DNA of 64,000 bases from Heliocybe sulcata. Taxonomy: Eukaryota > Basidiomycota > Agaricomycetes > Gloeophyllales > Gloeophyllaceae. Under the pieces are notes generated by a model. The model made no database searches and was not told the origin of the DNA. It saw nothing but the letters and a program-made list of their open reading frames with translations. A program made the position numbers and the translations under genes. The stretch spans positions 436,401 to 500,400 of the forward strand of contig ML213515.1 of NCBI GenBank assembly GCA_004369045.1. The letters are read 5' to 3'. Positions 11,202 to 21,224 of the stretch are shown piece after piece. How positions within the stretch are numbered: the stretch's first letter is position 1; every line of letters begins with the position of its first letter.

Positions 11202-13708
11202 GCTGCTAGACCGATGGCTCCAACGTTGTGAAGGTTGGATTCACGACGCAAACAGAGGCCGAAGCCGCGTAGCATTTTAAGTCTGCGAGGATGCGGGGCT
11301 CCGGCAGCGCGGTGGGGTCAGCTGGCGTGATGCAAATAGGAAGCGACGAGTGCATTGGCCCGGGTAGCATTTTATGGTTTGGAAGATGCCAAGATTAGGC
11401 AAGCACATTGGGCAGAACATCCTGGAAAGCACGAAGGACCGTCACTGTATAGCAAGAGCGGGTTGAGATAGCGTATACCAGGGCTACACGCTATGTTTGT
11501 CTCCCGTCTTTCCGCGCAAAGTCTCTCACCGCGTTCCATTCGTCGTCCATCTTGCTCGAGCATTGCGAAGGAGAATAGTTCCTCGGCCGGCATCCGTATC
11601 GACACTACATACTCACCTTCGACGGCGTCAGCTTTACCGTCATTAGCAAGCTCAAGCTCAAGCCAGTGGAGTCGTGGTAGCCCTGCAGAATGTACTAATT
11701 ATATACCAGGGTGCACTGTTAGAAGAGCATCAAGGAACCCCTGTGCAGAAGTCGTACTTCGAATACTTATCCTTGTCCTTCTCAGGACTATCGAAAGGAC
11801 AGAACATCAATGAACGCCTTTGGATCATCAAGTGGACTTCTCATTCCGAGTGGCATCTTTCTGGCCGAGCCAGCCGGGTCGACAGCAAAACCCTAGGGGA
11901 GACATGGAAGATCGCACATGGTGCCTTCGAAATCCCAGCATAATCGAACCTGGGACTTTCAAAGGTTCTTCAAGCAATCCGAATACGGAGCTAGTTAACT
12001 CTCAGGTCCGCACGAAAATCGATGCCGAGCGCAAATCTGGTTCCACGAGATGGTCGGCAGCGGGAATGTATATCGCATTCCTTATCTGACAGTATCCACG
12101 GATAAGACGCATTGGAAAGCTCATCAGTCAATATGATCACTGCCTCCATGGCCAGAGACATCCAAACCTACACGATCGTTCCGTCAATCCAAACCGACCT
12201 GTGGGTAAATGTGAAACTCACCGCAGGACCAAGCGACATAGCGGCGACGAACAAAGCGATCACGCATAAGGAAGCAAGCAAAGCAGTAAGCGACGTCGCC
12301 GCCATAAGGAGCGACTACGCGGGGATGTACTGCCCTTGAACAGAGGAGCAGGATGACAGGAAAGTGAATCCAGTATATGAGAGCGTGGATGATATGTAGG
12401 TTCCAGCAGAACCCAAGCCTACAATGAAGACGTCGAGTATAGCTGCCACATCAAATAAGTAGGAGCGATGACTTTATTGGGGTAAACGGAACGCACCATC
12501 ATCAAGACAGCATCCCCAGACGCCAATCCTAACACTTCCCGCGATAAACGAATGCAAGAAACAAAACAACGACACAAATGGTACAGAGAGCGGTAAGTAC
12601 TAAGCAGAATCCTGCGAGCCATTCCCGGGTCAATTTCGAGCCTGACGGGATGGCAAGCGACACGTACAGCAACCCAACCGCACCGACCGTTATCACGAAA
12701 ACAGGGAATGCAAGTGTTGCCGTAGGCTATGAGTACGTCAACTCATAAAGTTCGTTGAAAGCTGTGCGCGTTCGTCGCAGCATGAACGAGGGCTCTTGAT
12801 CCTTCTACTGCGCGGAGGCTCAAAGGAACGAGTAAATGTTTGTGCTGGCGTGCATTCAACTGCAGTAAGCGTCCAAACGGTATTGAAAGGAGGTAATCGA
12901 GCCTGTGGCTGCGGAGGCGCGTTGCCATCAATACGTCACGTGCACACGCCACAAACGCGTTTCGAGCGCCTAATGAGCGCGCCACTCCGCTACGGACGCG
13001 TCACAGCCATGCTCACAGTGCTAGAGGCATCACAAGTGAACACTACCACACAAATCTTATCAAATCTAGTAAACACTAGCGGCGCGTAATTACGCACCTT
13101 CTCATCATTCCATCGCTTCCCGGCACGCCTCGCGTCCACCTCATGCAAAAATTTCTCAAGATATCATACTATCGTAATTACATAGTGCATATTCCATATC
13201 CTCCCCGTACCAAATCACGCCCCTCAACAGCTCATGTACATGAAAAGGACGCGTTTGGCAAAGAGAACCCTCTCAAACAACATCGCGAAAGCAAGCACTA
13301 GACACAGTCGAAGCAGCTAATGTTACACAAAAAGGGGAAACAAAATGACTCATCATATATCACTTGAAGATGGAAGCGGAAGGGGAGCATGTTCCTCGGC
13401 CTAGCGTGGGTCCATAGGTAACAAGCGCAAGGACGGCCTTGCGGTTGCAAGAATAGACGCGAATACGATGAACGGCAGGCTGATCTGAACTGTGATGCAG
13501 ATACGGGGCTACAACAGGCTGAACTTGCACTGGGGCTTCGTCGTACAACAGGGTCCATTCACCATAGTCCTTCTGTGCAAATAAAATTAACCTTGATGAT
13601 GTTGTTACGTGGTTGTGTTGTCGGAAACCGAGAATTAAATAGGCTTCTATGGATGCTTCAAGAACAGAGCTATGAGGGGACAGCCGTTTCGTCGTCGCTC
13701 TGCCCACG
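11202..13708. other. Poorly defined interval with possible small membrane-protein exons
   Basis: No confident gene. Two minus-strand stretches look membrane-like. One starts with ATG at 12305 and reads about 28 hydrophobic residues (MAATSLTALLASLCVIALF...) up to a GTGAGT donor. The other, about 12720-12517, reads through two hydrophobic segments (LAFPVFVITVGAVGLLYV and a later CTICVVVLFLAFV) to a stop. They may be parts of one or two short membrane proteins, but I could not build a full model. A plus-strand open stretch at 11674-11943 is not recognised. 13100-13700 probably contains the 3' UTR of the Whi5-like gene. Confidence 0.3.
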
Positions 13709-15497
13709 TTAGCTGTCGACGAACCCTTCAGCCAGCGGACCGCCAGCGGATGCGTCGTGGCCCCCGCTGTCCCGGCTTTCCTGTTCAAAGAGCTTCTTCG
13801 CTGGCCTGGGACTCGACGGCACAATCTTCGTCTGCACCGGCTTCCTCGGTGTCCCAGGTGAAGGCGACATATTGACAAACTCGCGCAAGTTGAAGTTACC
13901 AGGCGTAGGCGGCTGTAGCTCGCCCTGCGTCGGGAAAATCGAGAGCGAAGAAGACGGACGTGTGGGCAGAGGCGACGGTGGCGGTCGCAATAAAGTCGCT
14001 GGGGTAAATGCAGTGCCAGACGAAGCAGCTTCTTCATTCTGGCTGCTGCCCTCCGTGGACTGCGTATCCGCAGGGGTGATGACAGGTATGGTAGACGAGA
14101 AGCTCCCGTCGTCTCTGGTCAAGGACTTCGCCTTCCGCGCGGTTCGGCTGGGACTAGCGCTGAGAGTGCCGCTCGACCCACTACCGCCAAACAACGACCG
14201 CGACCCGCCACCGCCTAGCACATTGAAAGCCGCTCGATCCCTCGCGTCTCGGTCTACATGCCGAATGCGAGCAGGTGATGGCGATGTAGCAAGGATGAGC
14301 ATGTATTCCGCTGCCTCTTTGTCTGTTGGCGCCAGCCTCTTCTTCGGTGTGTCAGCAGGAGTGGCAGTCTCCTGGGATTCTGGGGGAGTCAGCGGACGTC
14401 CCGCCGAGGTCGTACTGCTCGACGACGCTTCAGCAGTCCTCGCAGAACTCTGTGCAAACTGCGAATGCGAGTGGTCTGATGCAGCCGAGAAACTAGAGCG
14501 CGCCGACGCGGTGCTGAAGGAATTCCGCGGTAGAAGGAACGAACTCAGTGTCTGAGCAGCTGCGGCAAGGTCGGGGTCATCCACAATTGTAGACGTGCTA
14601 TCGGGAGTCCCCCGCTCGTGGGCCATCTCCATCTCCTTCCCCTTCTCCTTCCCCTTGCCTTTATGAGTGTGATGTCTTTCGCGACTCCTACCTCGATGGT
14701 GACGGGATTTCTTCAGATCAGGATGGCTCTTGGGACGCGTTCTTGGGGATGCGTGCTGCGTAGGCTTACGACCTTGTTGTATCCGCGCAGGGACTGGGGC
14801 AGGTGGCGCACTAGGGTTGCGAATCGTCCTCGCGTTCTTTGACGCAGGAGGACCTAGAAGGGCTGCAAACAAGCTCTGTCCGGTCTTGGCGGGTCCGCTT
14901 GGCCCGGAGGATGGTGTACGAGGTACTGGCGGAGGGGGCGCCATCTGTCCTTGGCGGGACAATAGGCCGGGCGACTGTGTGAGGGGGTGGAGGCTGCTAC
15001 TGGTAGTGACTTTCCGCTTGGCAGGAATAGAGCGCGATATGGAAGCAACTTGAGTCTTCACTTCGAGATCATGTAAGGGAAGGTGGGGAACTTGATGACT
15101 AGCCTTGTAGGAGGCGTATGCAAGACGTGAGCGGAGCTCAAATGTGAGCTATTGGGATTGAAATCGGTCAGTAATCAGCAATCAATACGTCAACATGGCG
15201 GCGACGAAGAGGTAAAAGATGGGCTTTATTTGAATCGACTGCCATAAAGACGACAAACTTGTCGGGAGCCCAACCGCCACGACACGCGCTGGACGCGTCG
15301 CCCGCGATGTACAGATCATAAACGCATACCTTGGACACTCGTGCTCTGGCTATAAACTTATTGACAGCTGCATCCCGTTCCTGGCTGTCCGGCGCATCGG
15401 CAGTTGAACCAGTCGTCGTGGTGGAAGGCGCGGGGCTCGCCTGTAGATGGTCCAGGGATGGCGATGGCGTCGTGGCTGAAGAAGAGGGCGTCGCCAT
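13709..15497 (-). CDS. WHI5: Whi5/Nrm1-family G1/S transcriptional repressor
   Basis: Predicted nuclear repressor that binds SBF/MBF-type G1/S factors and is released by CDK phosphorylation. Exon 1 is 15497-15330 (MATPSSSATTPSPSLDHLQ) and exon 2 is 15148-13709, separated by a 181-nt intron in phase 0, giving about 535 residues. Exon 2 opens with LTFELRSRLAYASYKA, which matches the Whi5-family core (LRxRLxxAxYK). Around residues 334-348 is AAEYMLILATSPSPAR, like the (F/Y)MLxLATSPSP segment common in fungal Whi5-like proteins. The rest is Ser/Thr/Pro-rich with many SP/TP sites, fitting CDK control. A Lys/Arg/His-rich block (about residues 195-230) may be a nuclear localisation signal. Whi5 versus Nrm1 cannot be separated by eye. 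Confidence 0.72.
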
Positions 15498-16685
15498 CGG
15501 ACGCGTCGAGCGCAGCGTCGAGCAAGGTACCAGTAGATATCGGACAGTGACGAGAGGGAACGAGCGGCGGGAATGAGCCTCGCGGTCGCGTAGGACGTGT
15601 GAGCGTGGACGACGCGAAGGGGTGTATCAGCAACCCCTCTAAAGCGCGTCGAGTCGCGCGTTCCGGGTCGGCACAGTTCTTCGCCGCCCGGGTGGCCGCG
15701 CTTGGCCGTACCGGACCATAACTGCCAGGTACCGGAGTCTGACAGGAGGCAGACCTTCGACACCGTTGACCTTCTGAAGAGAATGCATGGTGCATAACCA
15801 AAGGCAGAAAGAACCAAAAATCACCTATCATTTCCAAGGACTCACCGCATGGAGGGTACTTGAAATCGGAAACGGGCGATATATCAGCGAACGGCAAAAT
15901 AGTCTCTCTGCAGCTTACAACCTATAAGATGATACTGTATGGAAGTCGGTTTATCCTATTTGGCTTGTGAGACGTAGGCGGTAGGATATTGCAATCGTCT
16001 GGTCGCTCGAACGTGATGCATGATGGTCCGAAAGAAAGAGTGCGAAGGTCAACAACGCAGTCGCTGCACTCTTTATATATGTCCGTCGACAGAGACACAG
16101 CAGAAAGCCCAAAGGAAATCGTCGAGAAGCATCTGCACCGCGATCAAAAAACCAAAATTGGCAAGCCGATAAACATAAGCAGCCGACGCGGCATTCAATG
16201 ACATCATTGGTGCTGCCACAATACAGGGACCATTGTGGCTTGTGGCTTGTGGCCGACAATAAATGTCCTCTAGCAAGCCACACCGCCGCCAGAGCGTGGA
16301 TTTCTGCGCGGGCAGTTGTGGTGCAGCTTGAGTGGTATGTGTCCGGGGCCCTAGTTTTCCCGCCACATGTCGGAGACTTGTCGCTTTCCGAGCTGCTCGG
16401 CGTATCACGTCTGGCTCTTCATCGTGACACTTGTTCTTCATCCCATCGTTAATCGTGCCGACTTCCAGGCGAACCGAGAGGCTACACTAGATTTCTACTG
16501 GCAAGTCATACCTAGCCAGGCATCCGGCGAGATACGGCGATAATTAAAGTCTAGCGCATGTGATCCTTCTCGTCTGGGTACTGTCAAAGAATTTCTGGAT
16601 TCGTCAGGATACCTGCTCCCGAACTTTCTCTGAGACTCTTACCCTGTAGGGGTTCCACAGGTTCTCAAGCACCGTTCTTTCCGGT
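15498..16685. other. Intergenic region without recognised gene
   Basis: Lies between the divergent Whi5-like gene and the PrpF gene. Open frames here are short or are shadows of the Whi5-like first exon. A short direct repeat (tgtggct) occurs near 16236-16250. It probably holds both promoters; nothing else is supported. Confidence 0.4.
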
Positions 16686-17939
16686 ATGTTTATTGTCCGA
16701 AAATCGCTTTTGTCTAGCAGCGCATTGCTCCGGACATGCACAGGCTGCCGGGCGCTATCGAGCGCCAGTAGTACTGGCAAAGCGCGTAATCCGATACCTG
16801 CCACATTCCTGCGCGGCGGCACCTCGAAAGGGATCTACCTGGACCGCTCCGACCTGCCCGCCGACAAATCGCAATGGGACCAAATATTCCTCGGTATAAT
16901 GGGCTCCCCAGACCCAGAGTACGGGCGGCAGCTCAACGGGATGGGCGGCGGCGTCTCGAGTCTGTCCAAAATATGCGTCGTCGGACGCCCCACAGAACCG
17001 CGCGACGGCATCGACGTCGAGTACACGTTCGCACAGATCGGAATCCGGGACGCCACGGTCGATTATTCGGGGAATTGCGGCAACCTCTCGAGCATGATTG
17101 GCGTCTTTGCGGTGGACCAAGGGATGTGCGGGCCGGACTTGCTCCTCCAGCGAGGCAGCCCTACGTACGATATCGCCACCGTACGCGCGTTCAATACAAA
17201 CACCGGGAAGCGCGTCGATACGTCCTTTCCTATCTCTACAAAGCAGCGCATTCCCCTGCTGGATCTCCCACAAGCTACTGTGGCTGGTGTGCCTGGCAAA
17301 GCATCGCGGATAACTCTGGATTTTGTCTCTCCCGGTGGGGCTAGGACGGGGAAGCTCCTCCCAACTGGGCATACTGTCGACGACATCGACCTGACCGGGT
17401 TTGCCTCCGCACAATCCCCAGGCATACGTACCTCCCTGGTGGATGCCACAAATCCAACTGTATTTATCTCCTCTGAAGGCTTGCGCGAAGCAGCGGGTAT
17501 AGCCGCAGATGCTTCAATCGACTATAACAGCGCGCCAGTCTCTAGTCTGATCGAATACATAAGGCAGCGGGGCGCTGAGAAGATGGGATTGGACCCTTCC
17601 GCACAAGCGCAGCCCAAAATCGCCGTGCTCTCCGCACCCACAGCCGACGACACGGGCGTAGACATCGTCGTGCACGCATACTCCATGGGTGTGCTGCACA
17701 AAGCCGTTCCTATGACACTAGGCTTGTGTCTGGGTGTCGCGGCGAAGGTCGGGGGCACGCTGGCGCGTGACATCGTATCACCCCTGGGTGGTCGGGCAAA
17801 CGAGAAAGAATTGTTGACTATACGCCATCCTGGTGGAACCGTGGACGTTGGGGCCGATATGACGCCGGAGGGAGAGGTTAGGAGCGCGAAGGTTGTAAGG
17901 ACTGGGAGGAGGCTGATGAAGGGAAATGTATGGTGGTGA
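16686..17939 (+). CDS. PrpF/3-methylitaconate isomerase family protein, probably mitochondrial
   Basis: Single-exon 417-residue protein of the PrpF (DUF453) family, a diaminopimelate-epimerase fold. Bacterial members isomerise aconitate-like or methylitaconate-like substrates. Residues 1-32 (MFIVRKSLLSSSALLRTCTGCR...) are basic and Ser/Leu-rich, like a mitochondrial targeting peptide. The family body then begins with IPATFLRGGTSKGIYLDRSDLP. Further family segments are NGMGGGVSSLSKICVV, VDYSGNCGNLSSMIGVFAVD, DVKFD-like turns, and a C-terminal block with LGLCLGVAAKVGGTLA and IRHPGGTVDVGAD. The SGNCGN segment holds the Cys typical of the fold. Length is normal and the frame intact. Lack of introns amid intron-rich neighbours and a bacterial-type family suggest, but do not prove, horizontal origin. 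Confidence 0.9.
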   Translation: MFIVRKSLLSSSALLRTCTGCRALSSASSTGKARNPIPATFLRGGTSKGIYLDRSDLPADKSQWDQIFLGIMGSPDPEYGRQLNGMGGGVSSLSKICVVGRPTEPRDGIDVEYTFAQIGIRDATVDYSGNCGNLSSMIGVFAVDQGMCGPDLLLQRGSPTYDIATVRAFNTNTGKRVDTSFPISTKQRIPLLDLPQATVAGVPGKASRITLDFVSPGGARTGKLLPTGHTVDDIDLTGFASAQSPGIRTSLVDATNPTVFISSEGLREAAGIAADASIDYNSAPVSSLIEYIRQRGAEKMGLDPSAQAQPKIAVLSAPTADDTGVDIVVHAYSMGVLHKAVPMTLGLCLGVAAKVGGTLARDIVSPLGGRANEKELLTIRHPGGTVDVGADMTPEGEVRSAKVVRTGRRLMKGNVWW

Positions 17940-20082
17940 TACTCGGCTGTCGCTCCCGTTGTTCGTATGATATTCTTCACTGTTCGAGCGGTTTCATTGA
18001 GGAAACTGCCTAGCTTTGTACGGTTTTGACGACTGGTCTCAGCATGTCCTTACCGCGCGTGAACCCAGCTGTGAGGTGCTCACTTTGCTTTTGGAGAGGA
18101 TATTCTGGCATTCAGTCCCCGCAGATAAGAAAATGTCGTAGGCCTAATCGTCCACCGAAGGATGTGAAGCAAAACCTAGCATTCGCAGGTACGGTACCAC
18201 CGCATTCCCCATAGGTACCCCGCATGGGACGTCGAAGACCAAACCGACGAGCGTGCCCATTTCATCCGAGGGATCAGCTCCTTGCACTATCAGCCTTATG
18301 CCTATATCTCCTGGCAAATTTTAGTGTATTTCCCGGCTGCTGGAACACAGCGACTCTTCGGCCTTCGCGGTCTGTCGACTCGCACGCGATACTGGAATTG
18401 ACCGATAATATGGCGCAGCTTCCGATGCGTGCGTGGGACCAAGGCTCATTCAAGATTCCCTTCGCTAATCAGTACGTCCTTAAGCTTGCTATTCTTGTTT
18501 ACGATGTCTGAGAACTGGCCAAGCACGCCTGGTGATCAAGGAGGCCTCCTGCCTTACGATGTGTTCTGGCAAAACTGAAATCATCAAAAGTACCCTAGTT
18601 TACATTGAACGAGGTCTGTGATTAGTCGTAGTACGCCTTACTCTTCGAGGCGCCGCTAATGACAGATTTTTTCAAGTTTGTTCATCGAGGGACGCTGGAA
18701 CGCCCGTTACCTGCCAGGTCTCTGGTGGAGGAACATATGCCACCATGTGCTCTGTGCACTCAGTTGGTTCAGTCTGGCCAGCGTCCATGCTCGTCGCGAC
18801 CAGTCTGCCCTTAAGTGAGCACCCCGGCGCGCAGCAGGGACCGCTGAACGACGGCGTGCTTCCATAGAACTGATTTCCCACAGATGTGAGTGCCGCCGGG
18901 ACCTGTTGAACTGTAGTGGGCCGTTCGCGGTGTTGTGACTTGGTTATGCCACAATGCCACAAGCTCCGGGTGTCGTGCGTGCCACAATATGAGTGTCGGT
19001 CACGTCTGTGACTTTTCTGTTACAATCATCGTTTCTCACGCCAAATATAGTCCCGAAGCGAACTCAGCCACGCATTTCGACGTGCGGGGCGTTACTCACT
19101 CCCAGGCATGATATTGATAATGATATTGAGCGGAGTTTCAATCCAAAATAGGGAAGTTCACGTGGCTAGTGGCGACGCGGAAACTGCCTTGCACAGAGCT
19201 TACAGAACGTGGAAACTGTTAAAAGGACCTAAAGAACCTATAAACTAAAATATTGCGAGGGCTATAATACATTCCCTAGCCTTCAGCTGGTCAGCGTGTG
19301 CGTACCGTGGCTGCTGTGAGAGCGACAACGTTGCTGGAGCACAGCGGATTTTGCCGGACTGACTTGGATAGTTCGTACTCCGCTCAATATCATAGGTGAC
19401 CCATAGGACGAGTTACAACTCGTAATAAAACGAGAAAAAAATTGGTATAGTGTTTATAGCACCTTATGTATCTAATGAATAAGATGTATGAGAATAAGCT
19501 GTGCAACAGAGCTTCATAGGAGGCATTGCACTTTCAGCCACCCTTGATATCGAGCGGGGTTCTAACCGTGGGAAGCATCGTGTCCGCCCTCTCGCCTTCC
19601 CGCTCAGAGCACCTCGAGGAGAGTTATGGAGTGCCTTTCTAGTGATATTGAGTGCCAGAAACATACTGTTGTATTTATGCAGCTTATTTTTCCCCTGGCT
19701 TTCCAGCCTCCGGCTTCTGTGAAGCTTGGGCACTGGTATGTTGCCCGGTCGAAGACCGGGAGAAAAAAATGGAAACTAGGGCCCAGAAACAAGAGTTACA
19801 GAATGCCTTGATCATATAGATTCTGAGTTCCTCAAATTACCATGGTATTACGAGCTCAAAGGCGAGGTACTGAATACTACCAGCCACAGTGGACTACATC
19901 CGGATATGCCACATGGCTCTTTGAGCCAATTCCCTTTTTTCTTTTTTCTTTTTCTTTTTCTTTTTATTTTAGTGCAGTGGTATCATTACCGTGCCCGACG
20001 TGCTGTTACTCTGGTAATCGATTTCTTGACTCTCTTCCAGACTCTCGATACTCATTCCTTACCGCTGCTCGCTGTTGGTGGT
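17940..20082. other. Gene-poor interval
   Basis: No gene recognised on either strand. Open frames at 18224-18511 and 18672-18962 show no motifs. The interval contains a perfect 17-bp inverted repeat (listed separately). A pyrimidine tract of repeated cttttt units at 19930-19970 lies just upstream of the cytochrome b5 gene, a position typical of basidiomycete core promoters. Confidence 0.4.
19120..19393. repeat. 274-bp element bounded by 17-bp perfect inverted repeats (MITE candidate)
   Basis: The sequence atgatattgagcggagt at 19120-19136 recurs as its exact reverse complement at 19377-19393. The enclosed ~240 bp have no coding potential. No clean target-site duplication is visible; a TA lies beside each end but offset by one base on the left. 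The shape fits a small non-autonomous DNA transposon, but it could also be a chance or functional inverted repeat. Confidence 0.4.
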
Positions 20083-20877
20083 ATGGCTGCTCTACGGAAC
20101 TGGTTGTGGTCGGGCTTATCAGCAGCGCCTGCTCAATCTGAGTCAGATGCCCCGAGACTCGAGGTAGTTGAGCCTCAGGACGATTCAGACGACGAGACCG
20201 TCAAGGATGAGCACTCCGATGATGACCGGCCACCTGCCTTCCCTTCTCCTGCGAGTGCTCAGCGCGCATCTTCCTCGATCCCCACTATTCTCACCGATTG
20301 CGAGCTGATGCCTCCACCACCACAACCATCGTTAGCAGCTCGAAAGCCTGGTATATCCGGCTCAGGCACGAAGTCCTCTTCGAGTGGTTTATTGGCACTG
20401 CCGCCTAGTACAACCAAGCCTCCCCTGAAGCCATCGAGGAAGAGGGACAAGGTGGCGCTCGCGCCGGGTTATGGACCGCTTGATTGGGCAAAGTTGAAGT
20501 CGTCAGGACAGAATCTGCGGGTGCGCTCCGCGGATCATGTCCTCCTATGCTTTGACGTTGACCTTCAAGTCAGGGCGTAGATGCGCTAGTCCGCGTGCCA
20601 CCGTCTGAGCTGAAGAAGCACAACAAGCGTGAGGATGCTTGGACAGCCATCAATGGCAAGGTGTACAATATATCGCATTACCTTCCCTTCCATCCTGGTG
20701 GCGAGAAGGAGCTGATGCGAGTCGCCGGTCGAGATGGGACTAAGCTGTTCAGTGAGTGTGAATGTTCTCTGCGCCGTCAACCACTCATCCCCTTCAGTGC
20801 TAACACATGCATGGGTCAACGCGGATTTCATGCTCGACTCCTGTATGGTCGGCTTCCTGACAGCAGAGCCATCGTAG
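20083..20877 (+). CDS. Cytochrome b5 heme-binding domain protein (Irc21-like)
   Basis: The start at 20083 (MAALRNWLWSGLS) is followed by about 120 Ser/Pro/acidic residues and then a cytochrome b5 fold. Introns are 20521-20573 and 20752-20797, and the stop is at 20877. The splice restores NLRGVDALVRVPPSELKKHN, then DAWTAINGKVYNISHYLPFHPGG. HPGG carries the first heme-ligand histidine. THAWVNADFMLD supplies the second in the usual place. There is no reductase domain and no C-terminal membrane anchor, so this is a soluble, Irc21-type protein rather than microsomal b5. Its redox partner is unknown. Confidence 0.88.
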
Positions 20878-21224
20878 AACGCTTTCATGGACCCTGTCTA
20901 TCGATCCATTAATGTGCTGTTGATCATGATCATGATGTAGAGATGGACGCTATATTTGCTGTTACCATTCACGTTTCTATTCGCTACTAATAATGCTTGT
21001 ATCTCTAATTGGTCCATCGCGCAGTATACATTCCGCTGTTACGTTGGATCATGCCCGCGCTTAGTACCTGCCACCGATGCTAACGCGCCCTTACGCGCGG
21101 CTCGCAATGGGCATCTGTCTCACTTGAATTCCTTCTCCATACCAACATCATATACTCAAGTATACTAGCTCAGCGTCTTCCATGCTCTTCGACCTCTACA
21201 TCCAATCTTGGAACCCTGGCAGTT

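Noticed and set aside
13872-14555. 227-codon plus-strand frame
   Set aside because: Antisense shadow of the Ser/Pro-rich Whi5-like exon; composition reflects the opposite strand.
15358-15897. 179-codon minus-strand frame overlapping the start of the Whi5-like gene
   Set aside because: It runs through the first Whi5-like exon in another frame, with no recognisable domain and no conserved-looking blocks.
16755-17414. 219-codon frame antisense to the PrpF gene
   Set aside because: High GC coding DNA commonly leaves long antisense frames; all conserved motifs are on the plus strand.
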